DNA of 64,000 bases, from assembly GCA_021780225.1 (NCBI GenBank), contig JAJXZF010000065.1, forward strand, positions 42,930 to 106,929, given 5' to 3'. The stretch is from Deltaproteobacteria bacterium (lineage in GTDB: Bacteria; Desulfobacterota; Binatia; Binatales; Binataceae). The position numbers and the translations under genes were made by a program. Positions 27,370 to 36,729 of this stretch are shown piece after piece; the first letter of the stretch is position 1; every line of letters begins with the position of its first letter. The notes below the pieces were generated by a model, which did not search any database, was not told where the DNA came from, and saw only the letters and a list, made by a program, of their open reading frames with translations.

Positions 27370-29589
27370 ATGGCCGATCGCGCCGACAGCGCCCCCAGCG
27401 CCGCGGAAACAAAACGCCGGCGGCGCGAACTTATCGCGGTGGGAATCGCCGCCGCGACGCTGTGCGCTTTCGTCCTCGCGCAAACCGCGCTGCCGCCGCT
27501 TCGATCGCATACCTCGCTGGTATCGAACCTGGTCGTAATCCTGTTGTTCGATCTGAGCTTTCTGCTGCTCGGCCTGATGCTGTTGCTGGTCGGCCGGAAT
27601 CTGGCGAAGACTTTTTTCGAGCGCGGCCGCGGCCTGATCGGATCGAAGCTGCAGGCCCGGCTGGTGTTCGGCTTTATCGCCGTCGCGCTCGTGCCGAGCG
27701 CGTTCCTGCTGTACGTCGCCGGCGCTTTCCTGCACGCCGATATCGACAGTTGGTTCAACCCCGAGTACGAAAAAGTGCTCGACGATTCGCTCGAAATCGC
27801 GAAAGTTTACTATCTCAATTCAGCCAACAACACCGCTCATTTCGCGCGGGTGCTGGCCGAAAAAATCGCGGAACATCAACTGCTCGATCCGGCGAATCGC
27901 GACAAGCTGCATCAGATGCTGAGAAAATCCCAACAGGAATACAATCTCGGCACGATCGAAGTATTCTCGGCGAATCACAGCCTGCTGATGGTGACGCTCA
28001 GTCCGCGCACGCCCACCGGCGTCGGGGTCGGCCCGGATTCGCCGATGGTCGCGGCGACGCTGGCCGGCCGCGCGATTACGCGCACGGACCGGATGGGCAA
28101 GGCGGACGTGATTCGCGGCAGCGCGCCGATCTATTCGTCGCTCGATTCGGACAGCGTAACCGGAGCGCTCGTAATCGATTACTATATCCCGAAAAGCCTG
28201 GCCGGCCGCGCCGCCGGAATCTCGCGCTCGGTCGAGGAATATTTCCAGCTTCGGATACTGCATCAGCCGATCATGCACAGCTATATCCTTGCGCTCGTGC
28301 TGATCGGTCTGGCGGTCGTGCTGCTGGCGAGCTGGTTCGGAATTTATCTGGCGCGCGGAATCACCGCCCCGATCGCGATGCTGGCCGAAGGCACGCAGGC
28401 GGTGGCCGGAGGCAATCTGAATTTCGAAATCCGCGAGGTCCGCGACGACGAAATCGGCCGGCTGGTCGATTCGTTCAACCGGATGACCGCCGACTTGCGC
28501 GCCTCGCGCGCCGAACTCGAGCGCCGCCGCCGCTATACCGAAACCTTGTTGCGCAACGTTTCGGCCGGCGTGGTCGGACTCGACCGCGACGGCGTGGTGA
28601 CCGCGATCAATCCGTGCGCGGAACGGCTGCTGGGACTGCATGCCGCCGAAGTCCATGGCCGGCGCTATGGCGAAACCTTCCCGCTGCCGCTGGTGCGCGC
28701 GCTCGACGACGCGCTGGCGCCGGCCGTGCGGCCGCACGAGTCTTTGGCGTCGATTAAATTCGCCGCCGCCGGCGCCGAAAGCGAGCTGATGATGACGGCG
28801 AGTCCGCTCGGCGACGAAGCCGGCGAATTGGGAGCGGTGCTGTTTTTCGAGGACGTGAGCCAGATCGCGAAGGTCGAACGGATGGAAGCGTGGCGCGAGG
28901 TCGCGCGGCGAATCGCGCATGAGATCAAAAATCCGCTCACGCCGATTCAGCTTTCCGCCGAGCGGCTGCGCCGCCAGTTCTCCCGCGCCGACGGCGCCGA
29001 CGCCCGGCTGCTGGACGAATGCACGCGCGCGATTATCGGCGAGGTCGAGGACCTGAAGCGCCTCGTCAACGAATTCTCGGCGTTCGCCCGCATGCCCCAT
29101 CTGAATCCCGTCCCCGGCGACCTGAACGCGCTGGTCGAGGAGGCGGTCGCGAATTTTCGCGACGCCCATCCGGAAGTCGAATTCGCGCTTAATCTCGCCC
29201 CGGTGCTGCCGCGCGTCGCGATCGATCGCGAGGCGTTGAAGCGCGCGGTGGTGAATTTGCTCGACAATGGCGTGGCCGCCAGCACGGCCAGTCCCAACGG
29301 CCAGCGCCCGCGAATCGAAGCGCGCACCGCCGTCGATTATCAGACCGGCGTGGTCACGATGGAGATTTCGGACAACGGGCCGGGGATCGATCCGCGTCTG
29401 CGCCAGCGCATCTTCGAACCCTATTTCTCGACCAAAAAAGGCGGCACCGGACTCGGCCTCGCGATCGTCGCGTCGATCGTCACCGACCATCACGGATTCG
29501 TCAGGGTGCGCGACAACAAGCCGCGCGGAAGTAGATTTATCGTCGAATTTCCAGTAAAAGATAATGCAATCGCCCGAACCGACGCGTAA
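27370..29589 (+). CDS. NtrY-like sensor histidine kinase
   Basis: The 739-residue kinase has three N-terminal membrane helices (about residues 21-120), a periplasmic sensor part, and a fourth helix at about 305-326 (ILALVLIGLAVVLLASWFGIYL). A HAMP domain (ARGITAPIAMLAEGTQAV), a PAS domain, the HisKA box with phospho-accepting H517 (VARRIAHEIKNPL) and a HATPase domain (DNGPGIDP, KKGGTGLGLAI) follow. This order matches NtrY of the NtrYX system. The expected partner NtrX (receiver, AAA+, Fis HTH) is absent. The next gene downstream instead carries an NtrX-like receiver joined to LpxC. The stimulus is unknown. Confidence 0.93.
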   Translation: MADRADSAPSAAETKRRRRELIAVGIAAATLCAFVLAQTALPPLRSHTSLVSNLVVILLFDLSFLLLGLMLLLVGRNLAKTFFERGRGLIGSKLQARLVFGFIAVALVPSAFLLYVAGAFLHADIDSWFNPEYEKVLDDSLEIAKVYYLNSANNTAHFARVLAEKIAEHQLLDPANRDKLHQMLRKSQQEYNLGTIEVFSANHSLLMVTLSPRTPTGVGVGPDSPMVAATLAGRAITRTDRMGKADVIRGSAPIYSSLDSDSVTGALVIDYYIPKSLAGRAAGISRSVEEYFQLRILHQPIMHSYILALVLIGLAVVLLASWFGIYLARGITAPIAMLAEGTQAVAGGNLNFEIREVRDDEIGRLVDSFNRMTADLRASRAELERRRRYTETLLRNVSAGVVGLDRDGVVTAINPCAERLLGLHAAEVHGRRYGETFPLPLVRALDDALAPAVRPHESLASIKFAAAGAESELMMTASPLGDEAGELGAVLFFEDVSQIAKVERMEAWREVARRIAHEIKNPLTPIQLSAERLRRQFSRADGADARLLDECTRAIIGEVEDLKRLVNEFSAFARMPHLNPVPGDLNALVEEAVANFRDAHPEVEFALNLAPVLPRVAIDREALKRAVVNLLDNGVAASTASPNGQRPRIEARTAVDYQTGVVTMEISDNGPGIDPRLRQRIFEPYFSTKKGGTGLGLAIVASIVTDHHGFVRVRDNKPRGSRFIVEFPVKDNAIARTDA

Positions 29590-29696
29590 CGGCGAAGATG
29601 CTTTCGGATCGCTCTTGATACCAAGGCTGAAGCTTGGCGATTCGCCCCCTGTCCGAAGCCGTATCGCGGCGAATTCAAATTTGAAATCGAGGCTCT

Positions 29697-30968
29697 TTGA
29701 ATAACCTGAATGCGACCGTGCTGGTGGTGGATGACGAGGAGCGGATTCGGTCTTCGCTGCACGGCATTCTCAATGACGAAGGCTTTCGCGTGCTCGACAC
29801 CGGCGACGCGCCGGGCGTGATGGACTTGATCGAGCGGGAGCGTCCGGAGCTGGTGCTGCTGGACGTCTGGATGCCCGAGCTCGACGGAATCGAGTTGTTG
29901 CGCAGGATCAAGGCGGAACGGCCGGCGACGCGCGTGATCATGATTTCGGGCCACGCCAATATTCAAAACGCCGTCGCCGCGACCCGCCTGGGCGCTGAAG
30001 ATTTTCTCGAGAAGCCGTTTTCCGTCGATGGCTTGCTCGCGGCGATCGGCCGGGTGATGGCGGGCGATTCCGGCCGCGTCGGGCCGCCGGACGCCGCCGC
30101 TGGCGCGCCTCAGGTTCGAGCCGCCGCGCGAGCGCGGCGCGGCGCGCTCGCGCGTCCGCAACGCACTGTGGCCGAATCGCTGGTGCTGGCCGGCCAGGGG
30201 CTTCATTCCGGATTCAAAACCGGCGTGATTCTCCATCCGGCGCCCGCCGGTTCCGGAATCGTCTTCTCCTCGGTGGCGGACCAGGCGGAGATTCCGGCGC
30301 GGCTGGAGAACGTGACCGAGACCGGCTACAACACCACGCTGAGCGGCGGCGGCCACTCGATCCGCACGGTCGAGCATCTGATGTCCGCGCTGCACGGACT
30401 TGGCGTGACTAATTTACTGGTCAAGACCGACGACGAGGTGCCGGCGCTCGACGGTTCCGCGCTCGAATTCTGCGCCCATCTGCGCGCGGTCGGAGTCGTC
30501 GAGCAGGACGCGGAAATCGAACCGATCGCGGTCGCGAAACCGATTCAGATCGGCGGCGACGGCGAATTTATCCGGATCGAGCCGGCCCGCCGGCTGGTGA
30601 TCGATTACACGCTCGAATATCCGGCTCCGATCGGCCGCCAGCGGATTCATTTTGAACTCGATTCGCCGGAGGATTACGTGCGCGAAATCGCGCCGGCGCG
30701 GACTTTCGGATTCGTGCGCGAATTCCGCAAACTCGCCGAGATGGGCCTGGCGAGCGGCGGCCGGCTCGATAATCTGATTCTGGTCGACGACGAAAAGGTG
30801 GTTAACACCGCCCTGCGTTTTCCGGACGAATTCGCGCGGCACAAGGCGCTCGATCTGATCGGCGACCTCTACCTGCTCGGCCGTCCGATTGTCGGCCATA
30901 TCGTCGCCTCCAAGACCGGACACTCGGACAATCTCGCGCTGTTGCGCGCGATCGCCGAAACGCTCTGA
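29697..30968 (+). CDS. lpxC: Response-regulator receiver fused to LpxC deacetylase
   Basis: Residues 1-120 form a complete receiver domain: acidic pair D12/D13, phospho-acceptor D56 (LVLLDVWMPELDG), switch S84 and K106. An Ala/Arg-rich linker leads to an LpxC domain at about 153-423, the zinc deacetylase for UDP-3-O-acyl-GlcNAc and the committed step of lipid A synthesis. Its E226-H227 (VEHLMSAL), H382 and D386 (RHKALDLIGDL) and H409 (KTGHSDN) correspond to the general base, the three zinc ligands and the catalytic His, so both halves look active. The start is a TTG at 29697 after GAGG. The frame is unbroken, and the kinase gene lies 107 bases upstream. LpxC is normally about 300 residues and stands alone. 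Confidence 0.92.
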   Translation: MNNLNATVLVVDDEERIRSSLHGILNDEGFRVLDTGDAPGVMDLIERERPELVLLDVWMPELDGIELLRRIKAERPATRVIMISGHANIQNAVAATRLGAEDFLEKPFSVDGLLAAIGRVMAGDSGRVGPPDAAAGAPQVRAAARARRGALARPQRTVAESLVLAGQGLHSGFKTGVILHPAPAGSGIVFSSVADQAEIPARLENVTETGYNTTLSGGGHSIRTVEHLMSALHGLGVTNLLVKTDDEVPALDGSALEFCAHLRAVGVVEQDAEIEPIAVAKPIQIGGDGEFIRIEPARRLVIDYTLEYPAPIGRQRIHFELDSPEDYVREIAPARTFGFVREFRKLAEMGLASGGRLDNLILVDDEKVVNTALRFPDEFARHKALDLIGDLYLLGRPIVGHIVASKTGHSDNLALLRAIAETL

Positions 30969-31006
30969 TCGCGCCGCGCGCCGGATCCGCGCGCGCTTCG
31001 CCAACG

Positions 31007-31741
31007 ATGGTCCTTCAGGACAAAGTCGCGCTCGTCACCGGCGCCGGCAGGCGCGTGGGCCGGACGATCGCGCTCGCGCTCGCCGAACGCGGCGCCGCGG
31101 TCGCGCTCCACTGCCGTAATTCCCGCGCTCAAGCGGAATCCGCCGCCGCCGAAATCGCGGCGAGGGGAGGGCGCGCGCGCGTGCTCACGGCGGATCTTGA
31201 ATCGATCGCCGCCGCCGAGGGGCTGATCGCCGATACGATCGGCGCGTTCGGCAGGATCGACGTTCTCGTGAATTCGGCGGCGGTCTTCACGCGCGGCGCG
31301 ATCGACGGGATTTCCGAACGCGATTGGGACGAGACCTTCGCGGTGAATTTGAAAGCGCCGTTTTTTCTCGCGCGCGCGGCGGGCGCCGCGATGCGCCGGC
31401 AGGGGGCGGGCAAAATAATCAATCTGAGCGATATCGCCGCGCGCCGTCCGTTTTTGAACTATATTCCGTATTCGATCGCCAAGGCTGGTCTCGAAGCGAT
31501 GACGATCGCGCTGGCGCGCGCGCTCGCGCCCGAAGTGCAGGTCAACGCGATCGCGCTCGGAATCGTCGCGCCGCCGGAGGATTTCGATCGCGCCGAACTG
31601 GAACGCCTCGTCCGGCGGATTCCGGTACGCCGAATTGGCGCGCCCGAAGACGCCGCGCGCGCGGCGGTTTTTCTCTGCGAGGCGGCCGATTTCGCCACCG
31701 GCGCGACGCTCACCCTCGACGGCGGGCGGCTGATCGGTTAA
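31007..31741 (+). CDS. SDR oxidoreductase, pteridine-reductase-like
   Basis: The 244-residue SDR has the cofactor motif TGAGRRVGR with arginines in place of the usual small residues, followed by ALHCRNS, which suggests NADPH binding as in PTR1/FolM-type pteridine reductases. The SAAVF, NLSD and YSIAKAG motifs supply the remaining SDR core, with Tyr and Lys present; an Asp stands next to the expected catalytic Ser, as in pteridine reductases. It lies 38 bases after the LpxC fusion and 20 bases before the QueC-like gene. A pterin substrate would fit a link to deazaguanine or folate metabolism, but a FabG-like role cannot be excluded. Confidence 0.82.
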   Translation: MVLQDKVALVTGAGRRVGRTIALALAERGAAVALHCRNSRAQAESAAAEIAARGGRARVLTADLESIAAAEGLIADTIGAFGRIDVLVNSAAVFTRGAIDGISERDWDETFAVNLKAPFFLARAAGAAMRRQGAGKIINLSDIAARRPFLNYIPYSIAKAGLEAMTIALARALAPEVQVNAIALGIVAPPEDFDRAELERLVRRIPVRRIGAPEDAARAAVFLCEAADFATGATLTLDGGRLIG

Positions 31742-31761
31742 ATCATCTCGCGGTTTCTCCG

Positions 31762-32499
31762 ATGATCCGCAATAACCATAAATCTCCGGCCGCGCCCGAC
31801 GATTATCGTATCGATCCCGCGCCGGGCCGGATCGCGGTGCTTGCAAGCGGCGGGATGGACAGTTCGGTCATGCTCGGATGGATCGCGCGGCGCGGCGCCG
31901 CCGTCTTTCCGATCTACATTCGCGCCGGTCTGAGCTGGGAGCGCGACGAGCTCGCCGCGCTGCGCCGCTTCGTACGCGCGCTCAAGCTGCCGAACGTCGC
32001 GCGGACGGCCGCGTTGAAAATCCCGATGGGCGACGTCGCCGGCGACCATTGGAGCATGACCGGAGAAAATGTTCCGGGCTACAACGCGGCGCTGGCGTCG
32101 AACTACATCCTGGGGCGCAATTTCACGCTGCTCGCCAAGGGCGCGATTTTCTGCGCGCGCAACCGGATCGGCGAAATCGCGATGGCTCCGCTCGAGAGCA
32201 ATCCGTTTCCCGACGCGCGTCCGGAATTCTTCCGGGCTTTCGCGCGCGCGGTCGAACTGGGCGTGGGCCTGCGGCTTAAAATTTCAACGCCGTTCGCCGG
32301 CCTGTCCAAGGCGGACGTGGTCCGTCACGGCGCCGGGATGCCGTTGGAATTGACGCTTTCGTGCGCGCGCCCGCAGGGGCTGGTCCACTGCGGCGCGTGC
32401 ACCAAATGCGCCGAGCGCGTGCAGGGATTTCTCGAAGCCGGGGTCGCCGATCCGACGCCCTATGCGCGCAAGCCGGCGCGGCCGCGGCTCGCGCATTGA
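31762..32499 (+). CDS. QueC-like 7-cyano-7-deazaguanine synthase family protein
   Basis: This 245-residue protein has an N-type ATP pyrophosphatase loop LASGGMDSSVMLG. Its C-terminal zinc site is formed by SCARPQGLVHCGACTKCAER, four cysteines spaced as in QueC. QueC turns 7-carboxy-7-deazaguanine into preQ0 for queuosine. The middle region is more divergent than in standard QueC, and no queD, queE or queF lies nearby, so a related amidation on another substrate is possible. ATG 31762 is the first start after the SDR gene. The neighbouring pteridine-reductase-like SDR may act in the same pathway. Confidence 0.75.
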   Translation: MIRNNHKSPAAPDDYRIDPAPGRIAVLASGGMDSSVMLGWIARRGAAVFPIYIRAGLSWERDELAALRRFVRALKLPNVARTAALKIPMGDVAGDHWSMTGENVPGYNAALASNYILGRNFTLLAKGAIFCARNRIGEIAMAPLESNPFPDARPEFFRAFARAVELGVGLRLKISTPFAGLSKADVVRHGAGMPLELTLSCARPQGLVHCGACTKCAERVQGFLEAGVADPTPYARKPARPRLAH

Positions 32500-32530
32500 C
32501 GGCGCAACGGCGCGTGGCGGGCGACGACGC

Positions 32531-33322
32531 CTATCGTTCGGTCACGACGGCGCGCTCCGCCATTTCCGGCGTGAGCGCCGCTTCGAAAGCAGTGCGGCAG
32601 GGCGGACCCGGCGCGAAGAAATGGCTTGCGCCGCGGCCGTCGCGGCCGACGAAGATCATGCTGGCGGAACGCGTGCCGTAGTCGCCGAGATGCATGCATA
32701 GCGAGTTCGGCCGGCCGTTGCGCGGATCGAGCTGGGTTGAATGGTCAGCGAGCAGGCGGGCGAGATCGCCGCGGCGTGCGAGCGGATCGCGCGCGAAGCC
32801 GGCGTCCGCGCCCAGCTCCGCGAAGCGGCTGAAGGAGCGGCTGATGCGCGGACATTCGAAGTCGTCGACGTCGGCGTTGGTCAGCAGATGGAAGCCGGGC
32901 GCAAGCTCGGCCTGGTCGATTTGGCCGCCGCGATTATAGGTGACGAAGGCGGCCTCGGCCGACGCGACCAGCAAATTGAACGGATTGTAGGCGGCGCCGG
33001 ACTGCCGCGCGGCGAAGCGGGCGGCGGCGCGCGCGTCGCGGAAGCCCAGCGCCTCGAGGCAGAGCAATCCGCGCGAGCGCAGCTTGGGATTCGCGGGGCC
33101 GTAGTCGGCGGTGCGGCGGTTGAGCAGGCCCGCGATTACGCCGAATTCGTTGATTCCGAGCCAGGTGCCGCCCGCGCGCAGATCTTTGCCGCCGACGATC
33201 CGCGGCGCTTCGGATAGAATCGCGGGCGCGGTCGCCGGCCGATCCAGATATTCGTCGCGGTTGGCGGCCACCACGACCGGGTAATCGGGAAAGACGCGAT
33301 AGTAAATCGCGAGCGTGCACAT
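32531..33322 (-). CDS. NRDE (TANGO2) family protein
   Basis: The 263-residue protein starts with Met-Cys and carries the family motif AANRDEYLDRP, followed by GGTWLGINEFGVIAGLLNRR, both typical of the NRDE/TANGO2 family. These proteins have an N-terminal-nucleophile-like fold with Cys2 as possible nucleophile. Eukaryotic TANGO2 has been linked to heme and lipid handling; the bacterial function is unknown. It converges with the QueC-like gene and is divergent from the MoxR gene, with 170 bases between. Confidence 0.88.
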   Translation of the reverse strand: MCTLAIYYRVFPDYPVVVAANRDEYLDRPATAPAILSEAPRIVGGKDLRAGGTWLGINEFGVIAGLLNRRTADYGPANPKLRSRGLLCLEALGFRDARAAARFAARQSGAAYNPFNLLVASAEAAFVTYNRGGQIDQAELAPGFHLLTNADVDDFECPRISRSFSRFAELGADAGFARDPLARRGDLARLLADHSTQLDPRNGRPNSLCMHLGDYGTRSASMIFVGRDGRGASHFFAPGPPCRTAFEAALTPEMAERAVVTER

Positions 33323-33492
33323 GGCGCCATTCCTTGCAAATTACCGGTCCCGATTACAAGGCCCCGGCGGCTCGTGCGCGCGCGATCCTTGCCCGGTTCG
33401 AGCGCTATTCGGGTTTGCAGCCGATAAATGGCATGATAAGGAACAACAATTGCGCGGCACGGGCGGCCAGCCGCAGCTATCGAGGAGGCTGA

Positions 33493-34476
33493 ATGTTTTC
33501 ATCGATCGACGACGTAATCGAGCGCTTCACCGAGCATCGCTATATCGCCAGCCGGCGAATCGCCACCGTTATCTATCTCGCCAGTTCGCTCCAGAAACCG
33601 ATCCTGGTCGAAGGGCCCGCCGGAGTCGGCAAGACCGATCTGGCCAAGGTGCTGGCCGCCTCGCTCGGCGAAGAGATGATCCGCCTGCAGTGCTACGAAG
33701 GTCTGGACGAGGGCAAAGCGCTCTACGAATGGGAATACGCCAAACAGCTCCTCTACACCCAGATTCTCAAGGATAAAATCGGCGAAGTTCTGACCGGAAC
33801 CAAGGGGCTTGCGCAGGCCGTCGATCGAATCGCGAGCGAAGACGAGGTTTTCTTCTCCGAGCGTTTCGTCTTGCCGCGCCCGCTGATGAAGGCGATTACG
33901 TCCGACAAGCAGGTGGTGCTGCTGATCGACGAAATCGACAAGGCCGACGCGGAATTCGAAGCCTTCCTGCTCGAACTGCTGTCGGATTTCCAGGTCACCG
34001 TGCCGGAAATCGGAACCTTCAAGGCCAAGCAGATTCCGCTGGTGATACTGACCTCGAACAACGCGCGCGAGATGTCCGACGCGCTCAAGCGCCGCTGCCT
34101 GCATCTCTATATCGATTTTCCGACGCGCGAGCAGGAACTCGCGATTATCCGGCTCAAGGCGCCCGAAGCGGCCGAAAAACTCGCCGACGAGGTCGTCAAC
34201 GTGGTGCAGTCGCTGCGCAAACTCGACCTCAAAAAGACGCCCGGAATCAGCGAAACGCTCGATTGGGTCAAGGCGCTCACGCTGCTCAATGTGCAGAGCC
34301 TTGATAACGCGCTGGTGGACGAGACGCTCGACACGATCGTCAAGTACGAGGGCGACGTGCGCAAGGCGCAGGAGGAGCTGAAGGAGTACCTGCGCAAGGT
34401 GCGCACGCGTCGCGGCGGAGCCGACGCCGCCGGCTCGGGCAGCGGCGGCGGCACCGACAAGGATATGCTCAACTAA
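33493..34476 (+). CDS. MoxR-type AAA+ ATPase
   Basis: A 327-residue AAA+ ATPase of the MoxR/CoxD/CbbQ group. The Walker A motif is EGPAGVGKT, Walker B is VVLLIDEIDKAD, and the sensor and arginine-finger region is ILTSNNAREMSDALKRRC. Such ATPases act as chaperones together with a VWA-domain partner to mature metal enzymes or insert cofactors. The ATG follows GAGGAGG by 5 bases. The VWA gene is 97 bases downstream. No dehydrogenase, rubisco or nitric oxide reductase target is near. Confidence 0.9.
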   Translation: MFSSIDDVIERFTEHRYIASRRIATVIYLASSLQKPILVEGPAGVGKTDLAKVLAASLGEEMIRLQCYEGLDEGKALYEWEYAKQLLYTQILKDKIGEVLTGTKGLAQAVDRIASEDEVFFSERFVLPRPLMKAITSDKQVVLLIDEIDKADAEFEAFLLELLSDFQVTVPEIGTFKAKQIPLVILTSNNAREMSDALKRRCLHLYIDFPTREQELAIIRLKAPEAAEKLADEVVNVVQSLRKLDLKKTPGISETLDWVKALTLLNVQSLDNALVDETLDTIVKYEGDVRKAQEELKEYLRKVRTRRGGADAAGSGSGGGTDKDMLN

Positions 34477-34573
34477 AGCGCGTCAGATTGCCGCGCGGCC
34501 ACGGAATATTTCGAACGGGCGGCGCCTCCGCCGTATCGCGCGATGCGGACGGCAGGGCGGGGCGGTAAACACG

Positions 34574-35986
34574 ATGGAAGACAAACTGGTCGAATTCGCC
34601 AACCTTCTGCGGCAAAACGGCGTCCGCGTCTCGCTCGCCGAAACGCTCGACGCGGTGGCCGCGGCCGAAATTTCCGGACTCGGCGATCGCGATTCGTTCC
34701 GCTCGGCGCTGCGCGCCACGATGATCAAGCGGGCGAGCGAATTGCCGGTCTTCGAGCAGCTCTTCGACGTCTATTTCTCCGGCCTCGGCGAAATTATCAA
34801 GGGCGCGAGCAAGGAAGTGCAGGACGCGCTCTCGATGTCCGATCAGGAATTCCAGAACTTCCTTGACGACGTCGATCAGCTTCTCAAAGATCACGCCGAC
34901 GAGCTTTCCGAGCTCGCCAAACAATTGCTGCGCAACGAGAACGGACAGCTCGAAAAGATGATGCGCGAGGCCGCCCGCGCCGTCCGGATGCAGGGAATCC
35001 AGCGCACGATCGAAGAGAACTATTTCGCGCGCGCGCTCGCCCGCGCGCTCGGGCTGGATAAAATCGAGCAGGAGATCAAGGAGCTGCGCGAGCAGCTCGA
35101 AAAGCTCGAACTCGGCTCCGCCTTCCGCGCCAAGATGGAAGAGTATCTCGACCGCCGGCTCAAGATGCTCGAGGACATCATCCGCAAGTACGTCCGCCAG
35201 GAGCGCGAAAAGCGCGACCTCAAATCGCGCGAAGAGGCGCGGATGAACCAGCTTGCGGACAAGAGTTTCTACTACTTGAGCGAAGAGGAGATGGCGAAGA
35301 TGCGCGAGGCGATTACGCGCCTCGCCCAGCGGCTCAAGAATATCATCGCGGTGCGCCGCAAGCGGAAGAAAAAGGGCCGCTTCGATATCAAGCGCACGCT
35401 GCGCAAAAATATCGAGTACGGCGGCGTGCCGTTCAAGCTCAAGTTCGACCAGCGCAAGAAGGAAAAACCGCAGATCCTCGTGATGTGCGACGTGTCGGAC
35501 TCCGTGCGCAACGCCTCGCGCTTCATGCTTCAGTTCGTTTATTCGCTGCAGGACCTCTATTCGCGCGTGCGCAGCTTCGTCTTCGTCGCCGATATCGGCG
35601 AGGTCACCGAAAGCTTCCGCACCAACGATATCAAGGACGCGCTGGATGTCGCGCTGAAGGGCGACGTCATCAACGTATACGCGCATTCCGACTTCGGCCG
35701 CTCGTTCCGCAATTTCGTCGGCGACCATATCGGCGCGGTCAACAAGCGCACCACCGTGATCATTCTCGGCGACGCGCGCAACAATTATAATCTGCCGCAC
35801 GATTGGTGCCTGCGCGAGATTCGCCAGCGCGCGCGTCGTATAATCTGGTTAAATCCGGAAAGCCGCAACACGTGGGGATTCGGCGACAGCGAGATGGAGC
35901 GGTACCAGGTGCATTGCGACCTGGTGGAGGAATGCCGCAATCTGAACCAGCTCTATCGGGTTATCGATCAGCTTGTTCCGCGTTGA
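34574..35986 (+). CDS. VWA-domain CoxE-like protein
   Basis: The 470-residue protein has a long helical N-terminal part with charged coiled coil (KIEQEIKELREQLEKLEL) and a C-terminal von Willebrand A domain. The metal-ion-dependent adhesion site DxSxS is seen as MCDVSDSVRN, with a later Asp in ILGDARNN. This is the CoxE partner of MoxR-type ATPases. In carbon monoxide dehydrogenase and related systems CoxD and CoxE help assemble the active site. Here the pair is not next to a recognisable client, so the target is unknown. Confidence 0.87.
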   Translation: MEDKLVEFANLLRQNGVRVSLAETLDAVAAAEISGLGDRDSFRSALRATMIKRASELPVFEQLFDVYFSGLGEIIKGASKEVQDALSMSDQEFQNFLDDVDQLLKDHADELSELAKQLLRNENGQLEKMMREAARAVRMQGIQRTIEENYFARALARALGLDKIEQEIKELREQLEKLELGSAFRAKMEEYLDRRLKMLEDIIRKYVRQEREKRDLKSREEARMNQLADKSFYYLSEEEMAKMREAITRLAQRLKNIIAVRRKRKKKGRFDIKRTLRKNIEYGGVPFKLKFDQRKKEKPQILVMCDVSDSVRNASRFMLQFVYSLQDLYSRVRSFVFVADIGEVTESFRTNDIKDALDVALKGDVINVYAHSDFGRSFRNFVGDHIGAVNKRTTVIILGDARNNYNLPHDWCLREIRQRARRIIWLNPESRNTWGFGDSEMERYQVHCDLVEECRNLNQLYRVIDQLVPR

Positions 35987-36072
35987 TTAATCGCGGCGCG
36001 GCGCTCGCGCGTCGCCTCCGATTGACGATCGCGGCGCTATGGTCCAAGATAATATTTAGACGACGCGACGCG

Positions 36073-36096
36073 CGTCCGGCTCAGCGCAGCCGGACG
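36073..36096 (+). other. GC-rich hairpin in the leader of the BFN gene
   Basis: CGTCCGGCT (36073-36081) pairs perfectly with AGCCGGACG (36088-36096) around a 6-base loop, directly followed by a smaller GGCGC/GCGCC hairpin. No T tract follows, so it is not an intrinsic terminator. It lies just before the ribosome binding region of the next gene and may shape the 5' leader. Confidence 0.4.
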
Positions 36097-36120
36097 GCGC
36101 TTGCGCCAGCGAGACCTCGT

Positions 36121-36663
36121 ATGGCCGGGCCCAAGGAAGATTTTATCCTCATGATGGTCGGCGGATTGACGCTCGATCCGACCACCAAAATGCCGATCGT
36201 CGTGCTCAAAGACCCGGACAACAAGCTCAATCTGCCGATCTGGATCGGGCCGCTCGAGGCCGCCTCGATGGCGACCGAGCTTGAGGGAATCAAGCCGCAG
36301 CGCCCGATGACTCACGATCTGATCCGCAATCTTCTGGGCGAGGTCGGCGCGACGGTGGAAGCCGTCGATATCACGGAGTTGCGCGAAAACACCTATTTCG
36401 CCCGTATCGAGCTGAAGACCCGCGACGGATCGATGCTGCAAATCGATTCCCGCCCGTCCGACGCGATCTCGCTCGCGCTGCGCACCAAATCGCCCATCTA
36501 CGTCGCCAAGACCGTGCTTGAAGCCTCCAGCGAGCTTCACGACGCGGCGGCGGAACCGGCGTCCGCGGCGGCTTCGGATCAGAATCTGGCCGGCGTCTCG
36601 CGCGACAAATGGTCCGAAATCCTCGAAAAAATGTCGCCCGAGGATTTCAAGTACAAAATGTAA
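36121..36663 (+). CDS. Bifunctional nuclease (BFN/DUF151) family protein
   Basis: The 180 residues contain the BFN domain at about 8-140: LPIWIGPLEAASMATELEG and DSRPSDAISLALRTKSPIYVA are its conserved blocks. Family members in plants and Thermotoga have nuclease activity; in most bacteria the role is not known. The C-terminal tail (SRDKWSEILEKMSPEDFKYKM) is a separate helix also found in related proteins. The ATG at 36121 starts the conserved part; the open frame extends upstream into the end of the VWA gene. Confidence 0.86.
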   Translation: MAGPKEDFILMMVGGLTLDPTTKMPIVVLKDPDNKLNLPIWIGPLEAASMATELEGIKPQRPMTHDLIRNLLGEVGATVEAVDITELRENTYFARIELKTRDGSMLQIDSRPSDAISLALRTKSPIYVAKTVLEASSELHDAAAEPASAAASDQNLAGVSRDKWSEILEKMSPEDFKYKM

Positions 36664-36729
36664 ATTCGCGGGCCGCTTGGCCCGCACGCGCCGTTGTGAC
36701 CGGCGGGGCGGGGCGGTAGTATTCCCGCG

